64,000 nucleotides of DNA, from contig NZ_WTVS01000004.1 of assembly GCF_012911005.2 (NCBI RefSeq), positions 62,001-126,000 of the forward strand. The letters are read 5' to 3'. Source of the stretch: Aromatoleum toluolicum (lineage in GTDB: Bacteria; Pseudomonadota; Gammaproteobacteria; Burkholderiales; Rhodocyclaceae). A model generated the notes under the pieces. That model searched no databases. It was not told where the DNA came from and worked only from the letters and a program-made list of their open reading frames with translations. Below, in pieces: positions 41,729 to 50,293 of this stretch. The translations under genes and the position numbers were made by a program. Position 1 is the stretch's first letter, and the number at the start of each line of letters is the position of its first letter.

Positions 41729-42963
41729 AACGCCTGTCGGATGCGCTGCGCCCGGGTGCCCGGGTTTTCGTCCCCGCGTTGACCGGGGAGTCGCCGCTGC
41801 TGCTCGCCGAACTTGCCGACGACCCGGAGCGCGCACGCGATGTGCACTTCATCGGCGTGCAGTTTCCGGGGATCGGCAAGGCCGACTACCTTACCCTTCA
41901 CCCGACCGTGCGGCAGACCGCGTTCTTCATGTCGCCATCCATACGACGCGGAATGAGCGAGCGGCGTGCCGATCTGCTCGGCCTCGACTATCCGGGTATC
42001 GTCCGTTACCTCGACGGAATGGAGCCGGTCGACCTTGCATACGTGCAGCTAAGCCCGCCCGACGCGCAGGGCTTTTGCACTCCTGGTCTGTGCAGCGACT
42101 TTGTGCCCATTGTGTGGAAAAGGGCAAAGCGCCGCGTTGCGCACATCAATCCTGCGCTACCACGCACCCGCGGCACCTTCACAGTGCACGTTTCCGAATT
42201 GCATGACACGATCGAAGCCGAAAGTGCTCTACTTGCTTTCGCAGAAGCTACGGCCTCCGATATCGAGGACCGCATCGGTCGGCATGTCGCGTCGCTGATC
42301 CAGGACCATGACACGCTGCAATTCGGCATCGGTTCGGTGCCGACCGCGCTCGCATCCGCACTGACGGGTCATCGGCGGCTCAAGCTTCACACCGGCATGG
42401 TTTCGGAGGCCGTCCGCCGGCTCTGGGAGGCCGGCGCACTCGACCGCGACTCGCGGATCACAACCGGCGTCGCGCTCGGCTCCCCGGACTTCTATCGATT
42501 CGTCGCCGAGAACCAGCGGATCTGGTTCACCGACGCCGGCCGTACTCACGATGTCGGTGCAATCGGCGCAATCCCCCGCTTCGTCGCCATTAACTCGGCA
42601 ATCGAAGTGGACCTCTTCGGCCAAGTCAATTCCGAACGTGCGACGGGCAGCATCCAGGCCGGTGCCGGCGGCCTGCCCGCTTTCGCACAGGGCGCGCTGC
42701 GCTCTCGCGGCGGACGATCGCTAATCTGCATGGCGGCAACAGCGAAACGCGGTACGGTGTCGCGTATCGTGCCCGCACTCAACGATCAGGGGCTATGCAC
42801 CCTGCCCCGTCACCTCGCCGACGTCGTCGTCACCGAGCACGGCATCGCTGAACTGCGCGGGCTGTCGCTTGACGCGCGCGCCCAGGCGCTGATCGCGATC
42901 GCGGCGCCCGAGCACCGCGATGCGCTGGCGAGCGCGTGGAACGGCATGCTGCGCGCATTCTGA
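41725..42963 (+). CDS. Family I CoA-transferase / acetyl-CoA hydrolase-type protein (copy 2)
   Basis: Protein of 412 residues, ATG 41725 overlapping the hydratase stop (ATGA). Same family as 19898-21175: HFIGVQFPGIGKADYLTLHP, AHINPALPRTRGTF, catalytic glutamate region NSAIEVDLFGQVN, AGAGGLPAFAQGA and VVTEHGIAELRGL. It is the last gene of the plus-strand operon starting with HMGS-DUF35 copy 2. It would recycle CoA between a product acid and the incoming substrate acid, which saves ATP; the partners are unknown. Confidence 0.87.
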   Translation: MKRLSDALRPGARVFVPALTGESPLLLAELADDPERARDVHFIGVQFPGIGKADYLTLHPTVRQTAFFMSPSIRRGMSERRADLLGLDYPGIVRYLDGMEPVDLAYVQLSPPDAQGFCTPGLCSDFVPIVWKRAKRRVAHINPALPRTRGTFTVHVSELHDTIEAESALLAFAEATASDIEDRIGRHVASLIQDHDTLQFGIGSVPTALASALTGHRRLKLHTGMVSEAVRRLWEAGALDRDSRITTGVALGSPDFYRFVAENQRIWFTDAGRTHDVGAIGAIPRFVAINSAIEVDLFGQVNSERATGSIQAGAGGLPAFAQGALRSRGGRSLICMAATAKRGTVSRIVPALNDQGLCTLPRHLADVVVTEHGIAELRGLSLDARAQALIAIAAPEHRDALASAWNGMLRAF

Positions 42964-43016
42964 GTCGTAGCCCCGTCAATCGGCGTCGCTGAGCGAACGC
43001 AAATCCACGCGCCAAG

Positions 43017-43235
43017 CTAATTGACCATCTGAAAGACGATAGTCACGAGTTCGACGTAACTCTTGCACAGCAAGAAGGTAAGGCCACCAGCAAACAGGGC
43101 GGCCGGTGCCGCGAACCAACCGATAATCGGCCAGAACAGAAACGCTCCGCCCACGGCGCACAACACCGCCAGAACCACCGCAGCTGCAGTGCCATAGCGC
43201 AGAATCAGCCTGATCGCAAAAAAGCTATCCAGCAT
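43017..43235 (-). CDS. Small two-helix membrane protein, unknown function
   Basis: Protein of 72 residues, ATG 43235 preceded by GGGGGA. It has two hydrophobic segments (YGTAAAVVLAVLCAVGGAFL and FAAPAALFAGGLTFLLC) with a short loop FWPIIGW between. No known family recognised. It lies 103 bases downstream of the acyl-CoA dehydrogenase gene on the same strand and convergent with the CoA-transferase gene. It could be an accessory of the catabolic operon or an unrelated envelope peptide. Confidence 0.55.
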   Translation of the reverse strand: MLDSFFAIRLILRYGTAAAVVLAVLCAVGGAFLFWPIIGWFAAPAALFAGGLTFLLCKSYVELVTIVFQMVN

Positions 43236-43338
43236 GGTAATCCCCCAATCCGCAATGAATTCAAACACCGGCCCGGGAGTCGCGCAGCACAGGCGCTGCA
43301 CGACTCCCGCATCAATTCAGCTTGAGCTCGATGCGACG

Positions 43339-44499
43339 CTACTGGCTCACCTCTTCTTTCGAGAACAGGCTCCGGCCGATGATCACTTTCATGATCTCGA
43401 TCGAACCCCCTGCGATTTTCACGATCCGCGCATCGGCATAGGCACGTGAAATCGGGTATTCCCACATGTATCCCCATCCGCCGAAGAGTTGCAGACATTC
43501 GTCCACGACCTTGCAGTGCATGTTCGACAGCCACATCTTCGCCATCGCTGCGTCGACGGCATCGAGTTCCCCCTTCATGAACAGTTCGATGCAACGGTCA
43601 GTGAAGACACGGCCCAAAACCGCCTCTGTCTTGAGTTCAGCGAGCTTGAACTGAGTGTTCTGGAAGTCGGCAATGGTCTTGCCAAATGCTTTCCGATCCG
43701 CTGTGTACTCGACCGTATAGCCGATGACCTCCTCGGCCACGGCGGCCGACCGGATTGCCTGCGCCAGACGCTCCTGCGCAAGCTTGGTCATCATCAAGGC
43801 GAAACCCTGCCCCTCCTCCCCGAGCATGCTGCTCGCGGGGACGCGAAGATCATCGAAGAACAGTTCTGAAGTGTCCTGAGCCTTCATCCCCAGCTTGTCG
43901 AGGTTCTTGCCCCGCTTGAACCCCGGCAAACTGGTATCGACCAGGAACAGCGTGACGCCCTTGGCCCCGGCATCACTGCTGGTCTTCGTTGCGAGTACCA
44001 GCACATCGCACATCTGGCCATTGGAGATGAAAACCTTCTGCCCGTTGATGACGAAGTCGTCACCGTCACGCACGGCACGCGTGCGGATGTTCTTGAGGTC
44101 CGATCCCGCGTGAGGCTCGGTCATCCCCAACGCACCGATTGCCTCTCCCTTCACCATTTTGGGCAACCAGAAACGTTTCTGCTCCTCGCTACCGAACGAT
44201 TTGACATAAGTGGCGACCAGATCGCAATGGATCAGGAAGCCCGGGCCGGTGAAGCCACTCTTTGCCATCTCCTCGAAGACCACGACATCGAACAGATAGT
44301 CGAGCCCAAGCCCGCCGTACTCTTCCGGAATCGTGCAGCAGAGCAACCCCGCCTCGCCAGCCTTGAGCCATAGCTCGCGGGGCACGATGCCATCCTGCTC
44401 CCATTGATAGTGGTACGGCGCGATCTCCCGTTCGATAAACTTTCGAACGGTTTGACGAAACATTTCGTGCTCTTCGTTGAATAACGTACGCGCAATCAT
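43339..44499 (-). CDS. Acyl-CoA dehydrogenase (isovaleryl/long-chain type catalytic Glu)
   Basis: Acyl-CoA dehydrogenase of 386 residues from ATG 44499; a TTG further up is not needed. FAD/substrate loop GMTEPHAGSDLKNIRTRA, ISNGQMCDVLVLATKT, GMKAQDTSELFFDDLRVP and FGGWGYMWEYPISRAYAD. The C-terminal motif where short/medium-chain enzymes have EGT reads KIAGGSIEIMK. The likely base is instead the glutamate of KLAQERLAQAIRS, as in isovaleryl- and long-chain enzymes. It should desaturate a branched or ring-bearing acyl-CoA and pass electrons to ETF. Paralogue at 55208-56353. Its promoter at 44529-44557 holds a palindrome. Confidence 0.93.
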   Translation of the reverse strand: MIARTLFNEEHEMFRQTVRKFIEREIAPYHYQWEQDGIVPRELWLKAGEAGLLCCTIPEEYGGLGLDYLFDVVVFEEMAKSGFTGPGFLIHCDLVATYVKSFGSEEQKRFWLPKMVKGEAIGALGMTEPHAGSDLKNIRTRAVRDGDDFVINGQKVFISNGQMCDVLVLATKTSSDAGAKGVTLFLVDTSLPGFKRGKNLDKLGMKAQDTSELFFDDLRVPASSMLGEEGQGFALMMTKLAQERLAQAIRSAAVAEEVIGYTVEYTADRKAFGKTIADFQNTQFKLAELKTEAVLGRVFTDRCIELFMKGELDAVDAAMAKMWLSNMHCKVVDECLQLFGGWGYMWEYPISRAYADARIVKIAGGSIEIMKVIIGRSLFSKEEVSQ

Positions 44500-44855
44500 G
44501 TCAGACCCCAAGTTGACTCACAAGCAGTACGCTACACTACTATATAGTAAATATCAATACTATTATTGAGACGATTTGGGCTGGGCTTGCTCGGACGCAG
44601 CGCCTACCACCGTACAACAGGGTGTCGTGCGAATGGGATCAGGAATTGGACACGCTCACGCTCGTTCACGGAAGACCGCGATCTCGCGTGGGACGACATG
44701 AGATCAGCGACCCCGCTCGCCAGTCGAGCCTCTCTGCCAAACGGCATTGTCAAATTTGTTCGGACTTTGGCCGCTCTGGTACGTTTGCTTACGTCAGCCG
44801 AACGCGCCGCCGGTGTGTTTCGCGACGGCAGTGACAAAGCCAACTGTCCGCGACG
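44500..44855. other. Intergenic region between UspA and acyl-CoA dehydrogenase genes
   Basis: This 356-base gap contains the dehydrogenase promoter (44529-44557). The remainder (44570-44855) has open frames on both strands without family features, and no clear terminator for the UspA gene was seen. Confidence 0.4.
44529..44557 (-). promoter_or_regulatory. Promoter with AT-rich palindrome in its spacer
   Basis: Minus strand TTGATA (44552-44557), 17-base spacer, TAGCGT (44529-44534). The spacer contains the perfect 12-base palindrome TACTATATAGTA (44538-44549), a likely repressor site. It faces the acyl-CoA dehydrogenase gene, whose ATG is 30 bases from the -10. A MarR-family protein is a reasonable candidate binder. 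Confidence 0.6.
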
Positions 44856-45299
44856 CTAGCGATACACGAGCACCGGAAATTTCGAATGCGTCAGGACCTT
44901 CTGCGTCTGTGAACCGAGCACGACGCTCTTGATGCCGCGATGCCCATGCGAGGCCATGACAATCAGATCACAACCGCGGTCTTCTGCGGCTGCGATGATC
45001 GCCTCGTATGGGTCATCCGAGATGGCGGACAACACTTCGCTGTTGATGCCAGCACTATTTGCCACTACCTGCGCTCGCGTCAGAATGCTGCGCGCCGCTT
45101 CATCCGCTGCCTTCTCAAATATTTCCGGATCGGTGGAGCGCAGCAAGGCTGCATCGCCGTAGACTGAAGCCTCCGCATCAGCCCGCACGAAGAAGAAGGT
45201 GATGTGCGCATTGATCTCCCGCGCAAAAGCGACGGCCTTTTCGACCGCTTGCTGCGATAGTTCTGACCCATCGGTGGGAACTAGCAGATGACCAAACAC
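44856..45299 (-). CDS. Universal stress protein (UspA family)
   Basis: Protein of 147 residues, GTG 45299 with GAGGAG nine bases upstream. N-terminal HLLVPTDGSELSQQAVEKAV and C-terminal nucleotide motif VMASHGHRGIKSVVLGSQTQ (G-2x-G-9x-G(S/T) type), so probably ATP-binding. UspA proteins often sit near anaerobic or catabolic clusters in betaproteobacteria. No direct link to the pathway is visible. Confidence 0.93.
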   Translation of the reverse strand: MFGHLLVPTDGSELSQQAVEKAVAFAREINAHITFFFVRADAEASVYGDAALLRSTDPEIFEKAADEAARSILTRAQVVANSAGINSEVLSAISDDPYEAIIAAAEDRGCDLIVMASHGHRGIKSVVLGSQTQKVLTHSKFPVLVYR

Positions 45300-45409
45300 G
45301 AATCATTCTCCTCAACAAGAAAGTTGACTTGCAGGCCCCGCCCGTCCCGGGCACGCGAACCACATTGCTGTCGGCCAGAATCGGTGACGGGCGTGGCGGC
45401 GATCGACGA

Positions 45410-46207
45410 TCAGGCCGCAGAGATCCCGCCATTGACGCTGATCACCTGGCCGGTGATGCGCGCCCCCTGCGGACTTGCCAGGAACACGATCAGACTTGCG
45501 AGATCATCCGGCTGCACAACGCCGAGATGTGCCTGCGCTGCGGCGCGCTCGAAGATCTTCCAGCTGAAGGGGTCGGCACGGATGCGATCGTAGGTGAGCG
45601 TGCCTTCGATCAGGGATGGCGTGATAGCGTTCACGCGAATCCCCGTTCGCTTCGCCTCCATCGCGAGCCCCCTGGAGAACATGTTGATTCCGGCCATTGC
45701 GGCGCCAATGACGGACTCGCCGGGCGTAGCCACCTTGCCGGCGTCGGACGAGATGCTGACGATGACCCCGCCCCTTTTCTCGCGCATCCCCGGCATGACC
45801 GCCCGGCTCATGACCAGCGGCCCCATCAACTGCTGCGTCACGATCGAAGGAATGTCTTCGATCGGCGTTTCATGGAAAAGCATCGGGCCAAATGGACCCA
45901 CCGTAGCATTGACCAGGACATCGACGCTTCCCAACTGCGCGGTCGCCTCGGCAACCGCCCTGACCGCCTCATCCCCCCGATTCGCGTCGGCCTGGATAAA
46001 CACGACGCGCACCCCCGGGTACCGCTCTGCGAGCGCGCAACGGGCATTTTCGCCGCGATCGGCGTTGCGTCCGACCAGCCCAATCCCTCTCACGCCAGCT
46101 GCGGCAAACTGCTCGGCCGTGGCGAGCCCGACACCGGACGTTCCCCCGGCGATCAGGACACCGCACTCATTCAGCGCCGGAACCCAGATATTCTGTGTAC
46201 TAGTCAT
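45410..46207 (-). CDS. SDR-fold protein lacking the catalytic Tyr and Lys
   Basis: SDR-like protein of 265 residues, ATG 46207 with AAAGG. Cofactor motif IAGGTSGVGLATAEQFAAAG, VNATVGPFGP in place of NNAG, the serine region SISSDAGKVATPGES, and ITGQVISVNGGISA at the end. Aligned with BadH ([11 protein letters not shown]), this protein reads GESVIGAAMAG: the catalytic Tyr is Ile and the Lys is Met, and the NNAG asparagine is also altered. It is unlikely to be an ordinary NAD(P) oxidoreductase; it may bind a ligand or do another reaction. The gene diverges from the MarR gene at 46468, with a palindrome between them. Confidence 0.82.
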   Translation of the reverse strand: MTSTQNIWVPALNECGVLIAGGTSGVGLATAEQFAAAGVRGIGLVGRNADRGENARCALAERYPGVRVVFIQADANRGDEAVRAVAEATAQLGSVDVLVNATVGPFGPMLFHETPIEDIPSIVTQQLMGPLVMSRAVMPGMREKRGGVIVSISSDAGKVATPGESVIGAAMAGINMFSRGLAMEAKRTGIRVNAITPSLIEGTLTYDRIRADPFSWKIFERAAAQAHLGVVQPDDLASLIVFLASPQGARITGQVISVNGGISAA

Positions 46208-46290
46208 GACGATACCTTTGAAAATGTCTTGTAATTCACGCCGCGCGGGCGCTTCTCTCTGAAAGTCTCATCTGCCGGCGCTTCAATTAC

Positions 46291-46330
46291 TACGCAAGTA
46301 TATGGTATTGTTGCGTATCTATTAGGTCAA
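46291..46330 (-). promoter_or_regulatory. Promoter of the SDR-like gene with overlapping inverted repeat
   Basis: Minus strand TTGACC (46325-46330), 17-base spacer, TACCAT (46302-46307). The inverted repeat TACGCAA-N13-TTGCGTA (46291-46297 and 46311-46317) covers the -10. The segment TATATGGTAT within it also occurs in the promoter spacer at 54085-54094, suggesting a common regulator, likely the adjacent MarR protein. Confidence 0.62.
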
Positions 46331-46467
46331 CCCCCATTTACCGAAGCAACGAATAGTCCGTTACGCCGTGGGGCCAAATCAGCATGTCTTATAGTGCTTT
46401 TCGCACTGCGTCGACGGCGGATAATATTGATGTAGAATGATATGGATACGAATAGGTAGACACATCC

Positions 46468-47022
46468 ATGGATACGGACGTCACAAACAAAGCGGGGACA
46501 ATGTCCGCTCGCGGCAAAGCCGGCAAACGTAGCAAGGGCCCGACGGCGGACAGCATGGGCGAAAGCGTTCGCCGGGATATCAGGCTCGGCTTCCTGATTC
46601 ACGACGTATCACGAATGCGCCGCAAGGCTTTCGATCAGATCATGAAACCCTTGGGGGTCACCCGGGCTCAGTGGTGGGTTCTCGCCCATCTGACGAGACA
46701 GGACGGGATGATGCAGACGCAGCTGGCCGACATTCTGGACGTAGGCAAGGCCAGCCTGGGCACCCTGATCGAGCGCCTGGAAACGAGCGGCTGGGTGGAG
46801 CGGCGTGCAGATCCGACTGACAAACGGGCAAAACGGATCTACCTCTCGCGTAACGTCCAGCCGCTGCTCGAGAAAATGATTGCGTCCGAGCACACGTTCA
46901 ACGAGCAACTGCTGCAAGGCCTGACGGCCGAGGACAGGACGAATCTGGTTCGCCTTCTGTCCACCCTCAAGCAGTCGCTCGCGCAGATGGACCTTGGCGA
47001 GGCCTCGAGTGACGAGGAGTGA
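46468..47022 (+). CDS. MarR-family transcriptional regulator (paralogue 2)
   Basis: MarR protein of 184 residues from ATG 46468, with a basic, disordered N-terminal extension (SARGKAGKRSKGPTADS) before the MarR core: IRLGFLIHDVSRMRRKAFDQ, VTRAQWWVLAHLTRQDG, LADILDVGKASLGTLIERLE and wing RRADPTDKRAKRIYLS. It is closely related to the MarR protein at 31229-31762, sharing GFLIHDVSR and VTRxQWWVLA. It diverges from the SDR-like gene, and the inverted repeat between them is a likely autoregulatory site. Confidence 0.93.
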   Translation: MDTDVTNKAGTMSARGKAGKRSKGPTADSMGESVRRDIRLGFLIHDVSRMRRKAFDQIMKPLGVTRAQWWVLAHLTRQDGMMQTQLADILDVGKASLGTLIERLETSGWVERRADPTDKRAKRIYLSRNVQPLLEKMIASEHTFNEQLLQGLTAEDRTNLVRLLSTLKQSLAQMDLGEASSDEE

Positions 47023-47137
47023 GGGCCTGAAGGACGCTGACCAGCTTCATTGCGGCCTCGCGACCTCGCATGCGGACAGCGCCGCCTAGGTGGCTCTTTC
47101 CGCACGTTTTCAGCATCCCGCAGCAAGGACTTTCAAT

Positions 47138-47794
47138 ATGGCTAGCCCCCCCGTCAGGACGCGCTCCCGACTGGCACCCGACGAACGGATTTCGGAGATC
47201 ATGGCCGTAACGCGCCAACTGCTCTCGGAAAAGGGCTATCAGAACGTCGTCACATCCGAAGTCGCCGAACGCTGCGGGATTTCCGAGGGAACGATCTATA
47301 AGTACTTCGACAGCAAGCGCGAGCTGCTCGCCCGCGTCGCGGAGGAGTGGTTCGAGGAGATTCTCGGCGCCGACGAGAACCCGCCGCCGGGCGCCGGAAT
47401 ACGCACGCGCCTTCGCCAGCTTGTCTGGAAGGGCCTGTCCATCATCCGGCAGGAACCGTCTCTAAGCCGGTTTGTGCTCATGGAACTTCGTTCTGACCCG
47501 ACCTACCGCACGATGCGCATCTACGAGTTGAATCGGCGCTTCACCGCGAGGATTGGCGACCTGCTGCAGGAAGCGGTTTCCACAGGGGTCTTTCGCGCGG
47601 ACGTGTCGGTGCGTTTGCTGCGCGACATGATCTTCGGATGCATCGAACATCGGACTTGGGCGTACCTCCGCGGAGAAGGCGACTTCTCGGTCGACGAAGC
47701 CGCCGACGGCATCACCAATGTGATCTATCGCGGTATGCTGATGCCGGGTGTGCAAGACGAGGGCGCGTCACCGCAGTCGAAGACGAAGCGTTGA
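47138..47794 (+). CDS. TetR-family transcriptional regulator
   Basis: TetR protein of 218 residues, ATG 47138 with AAGGA nine bases upstream. The DNA-binding domain is at residues 15-60: RISEIMAVTRQLLSEKGYQN, then VTSEVAERCGISEGTIYKYF. The C-terminal ligand domain has GIRTRLRQLVWKGLSII and GCIEHRTWAYLRGEG. It is convergent with the acyl-CoA dehydrogenase gene of the Bcr-like operon and is the only TetR gene in view. It is a candidate binder of the tandem TGAG-N5-CTCA sites at 53875-53922 or of the CCGACCGGTCGG sites in the left arm; neither is shown by sequence alone. Confidence 0.94.
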   Translation: MASPPVRTRSRLAPDERISEIMAVTRQLLSEKGYQNVVTSEVAERCGISEGTIYKYFDSKRELLARVAEEWFEEILGADENPPPGAGIRTRLRQLVWKGLSIIRQEPSLSRFVLMELRSDPTYRTMRIYELNRRFTARIGDLLQEAVSTGVFRADVSVRLLRDMIFGCIEHRTWAYLRGEGDFSVDEAADGITNVIYRGMLMPGVQDEGASPQSKTKR

Positions 47795-47862
47795 ATCCTT
47801 GTCAGGCAGTCCGCTGCCCGGCACAGCTTATGGCGGAAGACCCGTGATGAGCCTTCCGTCGA

Positions 47863-48981
47863 TCAGTCCTGGTAGACGTATTTGGCGACCAGCAGTCGCT
47901 GGATCTGGTTTGTTCCTTCCCAGATCTGCGTGACCTTGGCGTCGCGCATCATGCGTTCGACCGGGTAATCCTTCATGTAACCGTATCCGCCATGAAGCTG
48001 GATGGCATCAGTTGTCACCGACATGGCCGTATCGGTGCAGAAGGTCTTCGCCATCGACGCAAAGCACCGCGCCCGATCGTCATTCGCGCCCGCAATGTCC
48101 ACCGCGCGGTACAGGATCGACCGTGCGGCCTCCACCGCGATGGCCATGTCGGCAACCATTCCTCGCACCATCTGGAAACGCGAAACCTTGCTCTTGAACT
48201 GGGTTCGTTCGGACGTGTAACGCACCGCTTCGTCCAGCGCCCCCTGTGCCAGCCCGAGCGCCTGCGCCGACACCAGCGGGCGCGTGTAGGTGAGCGTCTG
48301 CATCATGTACTCGTAGCCCTTGCCGGGGTCGCCGACGACGCGATCGTCCGGAATCAGGCAATCCTCGAGAAGGATGTCGGCGGTCGGACTGCCGCGCATG
48401 CCCATCTTTCGCTCGTGCCTGCCGATCGAGAATCCGGGGTCGTCACGATGCACCATGAAAACGCCGAATTGCTTTTCCGATATGCGCGCGAGAACTGCAT
48501 ACCAGTCGGACCACCCGACATTGGAAATGAAGCGCTTCTGCCCGTTGAGCAGCCATCCGTCACTAACGCGCTCGGCACGCGTCTTCAATCCCGGCAGGTC
48601 CGAGCCGCCCCCCGGCTCGGTCAGGCAAAAACTCGCTCCACACTGACCCGCGGCGACAGAAGGCACGATTTTCCGCTTCAAGGCGTCGCTGCCAAACCAG
48701 ACCAGCGGGGTCAGCGCCGCCCACGGAATAAAGAGCACCAGGGCAGACGAGGCGCAAACGCGTGCGATCTCTTCGATTGCAATGACTTGCGAGAGCAAGT
48801 CGCCACTTCCACCGCCAAGCGCTTCCGGAAACGGCAGCCCGTTCAGCTCGAGCGCCTTGTAGGCGTCGATCGAAGCCACGGGAAAGCGGGCCTCATCATC
48901 CACCACGGCAGCGTGAGGCTTGATCGCCTCCTCCGCCAGTCGCCGAACCTGTTCGCGGAATTCTTCGTGAATGCTGGTCAT
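47863..48981 (-). CDS. Acyl-CoA dehydrogenase (short/branched-chain type)
   Basis: Acyl-CoA dehydrogenase of 372 residues. ATG 48981 has AGGA seven bases upstream; ATG 48987 is too close to it. [55 protein letters not shown] and the C-terminal catalytic motif [16 protein letters not shown] with the Glu typical of short- and branched-chain dehydrogenases. It is the last gene of the operon BcrC-like, BcrB-like, activator, racemase, dehydrogenase, so it probably acts on the racemase product, a 2-methylacyl-CoA (inference). Confidence 0.93.
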   Translation of the reverse strand: MTSIHEEFREQVRRLAEEAIKPHAAVVDDEARFPVASIDAYKALELNGLPFPEALGGGSGDLLSQVIAIEEIARVCASSALVLFIPWAALTPLVWFGSDALKRKIVPSVAAGQCGASFCLTEPGGGSDLPGLKTRAERVSDGWLLNGQKRFISNVGWSDWYAVLARISEKQFGVFMVHRDDPGFSIGRHERKMGMRGSPTADILLEDCLIPDDRVVGDPGKGYEYMMQTLTYTRPLVSAQALGLAQGALDEAVRYTSERTQFKSKVSRFQMVRGMVADMAIAVEAARSILYRAVDIAGANDDRARCFASMAKTFCTDTAMSVTTDAIQLHGGYGYMKDYPVERMMRDAKVTQIWEGTNQIQRLLVAKYVYQD

Positions 48982-49031
48982 TGTCATATCCTGTCAAAGA
49001 TGCCTACCGTTGTAATCAAGCGGACAAGTCC

Positions 49032-50219
49032 TTACGCCTTGTTCAGCTTGATGACGCCGGACTCTCCCAACTTGCTGATCTGGTCTGGCGACAAGCCCCA
49101 GTCCGCCAGCGCCGGTTCCGTGTCCGCCCCCATGCGCGGCGGCGGACGGCGCAGTTCGGAACATGTGCGGCTGAATCGCGGTGCCGGCGCCGGATTGAGC
49201 ACGCCGCCCACCTCCACGAATGCCTTGCGCGCGACGTTATGCGGATGTGTCACACACTCGTCCATCGTGAGGACGGGGGCGAAACAGGTGTCGGTGCCTT
49301 CGAGAAGCGAGCACCACTCGTCGCGAGTCCGAGTCTTGAATATCTCGGCGAAGCGCGCATGCATGTGCTCCCAGCTCGCGCGGTCGTTCTGCTCCGGCAG
49401 GTCGGCCGCATATCGGCCCTCTTCATCCGGCAGGTCGTCCGAATTCAATCCGACGTGTTCGAGGAGCGCTTCGTAGAACCTCGCCTCGACAGCCGCGATC
49501 GACACGTGATGCCCATCCTTTGTCTCATAGACATTGTAGAAAGGCGCTCCGCCGTCGATGATGTTGCTCCCGCGCTCGCCGGGCCACGCGCCCATCTGCT
49601 TCAGCGCATACTGCATCGTCATTAGGCTGGAAACCCCGTCAACGATCGCGGCGTCGACCACCTGCCCCGCACCCGAGGTACGCGCTTCGATCACCGCGGC
49701 GAGGAGCCCCATCGCAAGGTAAAGCGCCCCGCCACCGAAATCGCCGACGAGGTTCAGCGGAATCGTCGGCGGTGCACCCTTCTGGCCGATGGCATCGAGT
49801 GCGCCGGTGAGCGCAATGAAGTTGAGATCGTGGCCCGCAGCGCGGTTCAGCGGCCCGTCCTGGCCCCATCCCGTCATGCGTCCGAAGACCAGTCGCGGAT
49901 TGCCACGCAGGCAATCCTCCGGCCCGAGCCCGAGCTTCTCCATCACACCGGGCCGGAAGCCCTCAATCAGCATGTCGGCGCCCGAGATCAATTGCCGGAC
50001 GGTGGCGAGACCTTGCGCGGATTTCAGGTCGATGGCGACCGAACGTTTGTTCCGGTTCAGAAGATCGAGCTTCGATGGAAAGTCGATGCCTCTGTCAGTC
50101 TCGACAAGGCGGTCGATTCGCAGGACGTCGGCGCCCATGTCCGCCAGCAACATGCCGCAAAAAGGTCCCGGCCCGATTCCGGCCATTTCAATAACGCGTA
50201 TTCCGTGTAGCGGTCCCAT
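49032..50219 (-). CDS. Alpha-methylacyl-CoA racemase-like (CaiB/BaiF family III)
   Basis: Family III CoA-transferase-fold protein of 395 residues from ATG 50219. It matches alpha-methylacyl-CoA racemases rather than transferases: AGHDLNFIALTGALDAIG holds the catalytic His, and LNLVGDFGGGALYLAMGLLA the catalytic Asp. A glutamate region follows later (FYEALLEHVGL). The racemase interconverts (2R)- and (2S)-2-methylacyl-CoA so that a stereospecific dehydrogenase can act. This implies a methyl branch next to a CoA-ester carbonyl in the substrate, as in isoprenoid and steroid side chains. It lies between the activator ATPase and the acyl-CoA dehydrogenase genes, all on one strand. Confidence 0.87.
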   Translation of the reverse strand: MGPLHGIRVIEMAGIGPGPFCGMLLADMGADVLRIDRLVETDRGIDFPSKLDLLNRNKRSVAIDLKSAQGLATVRQLISGADMLIEGFRPGVMEKLGLGPEDCLRGNPRLVFGRMTGWGQDGPLNRAAGHDLNFIALTGALDAIGQKGAPPTIPLNLVGDFGGGALYLAMGLLAAVIEARTSGAGQVVDAAIVDGVSSLMTMQYALKQMGAWPGERGSNIIDGGAPFYNVYETKDGHHVSIAAVEARFYEALLEHVGLNSDDLPDEEGRYAADLPEQNDRASWEHMHARFAEIFKTRTRDEWCSLLEGTDTCFAPVLTMDECVTHPHNVARKAFVEVGGVLNPAPAPRFSRTCSELRRPPPRMGADTEPALADWGLSPDQISKLGESGVIKLNKA

Positions 50220-50293
50220 GGCAATCGCTCGCTTCGATAAGTATCCTCGCCGGCCAATCGACCGGCGAGCGGTTGTGAATATGGCCGGCCTGT

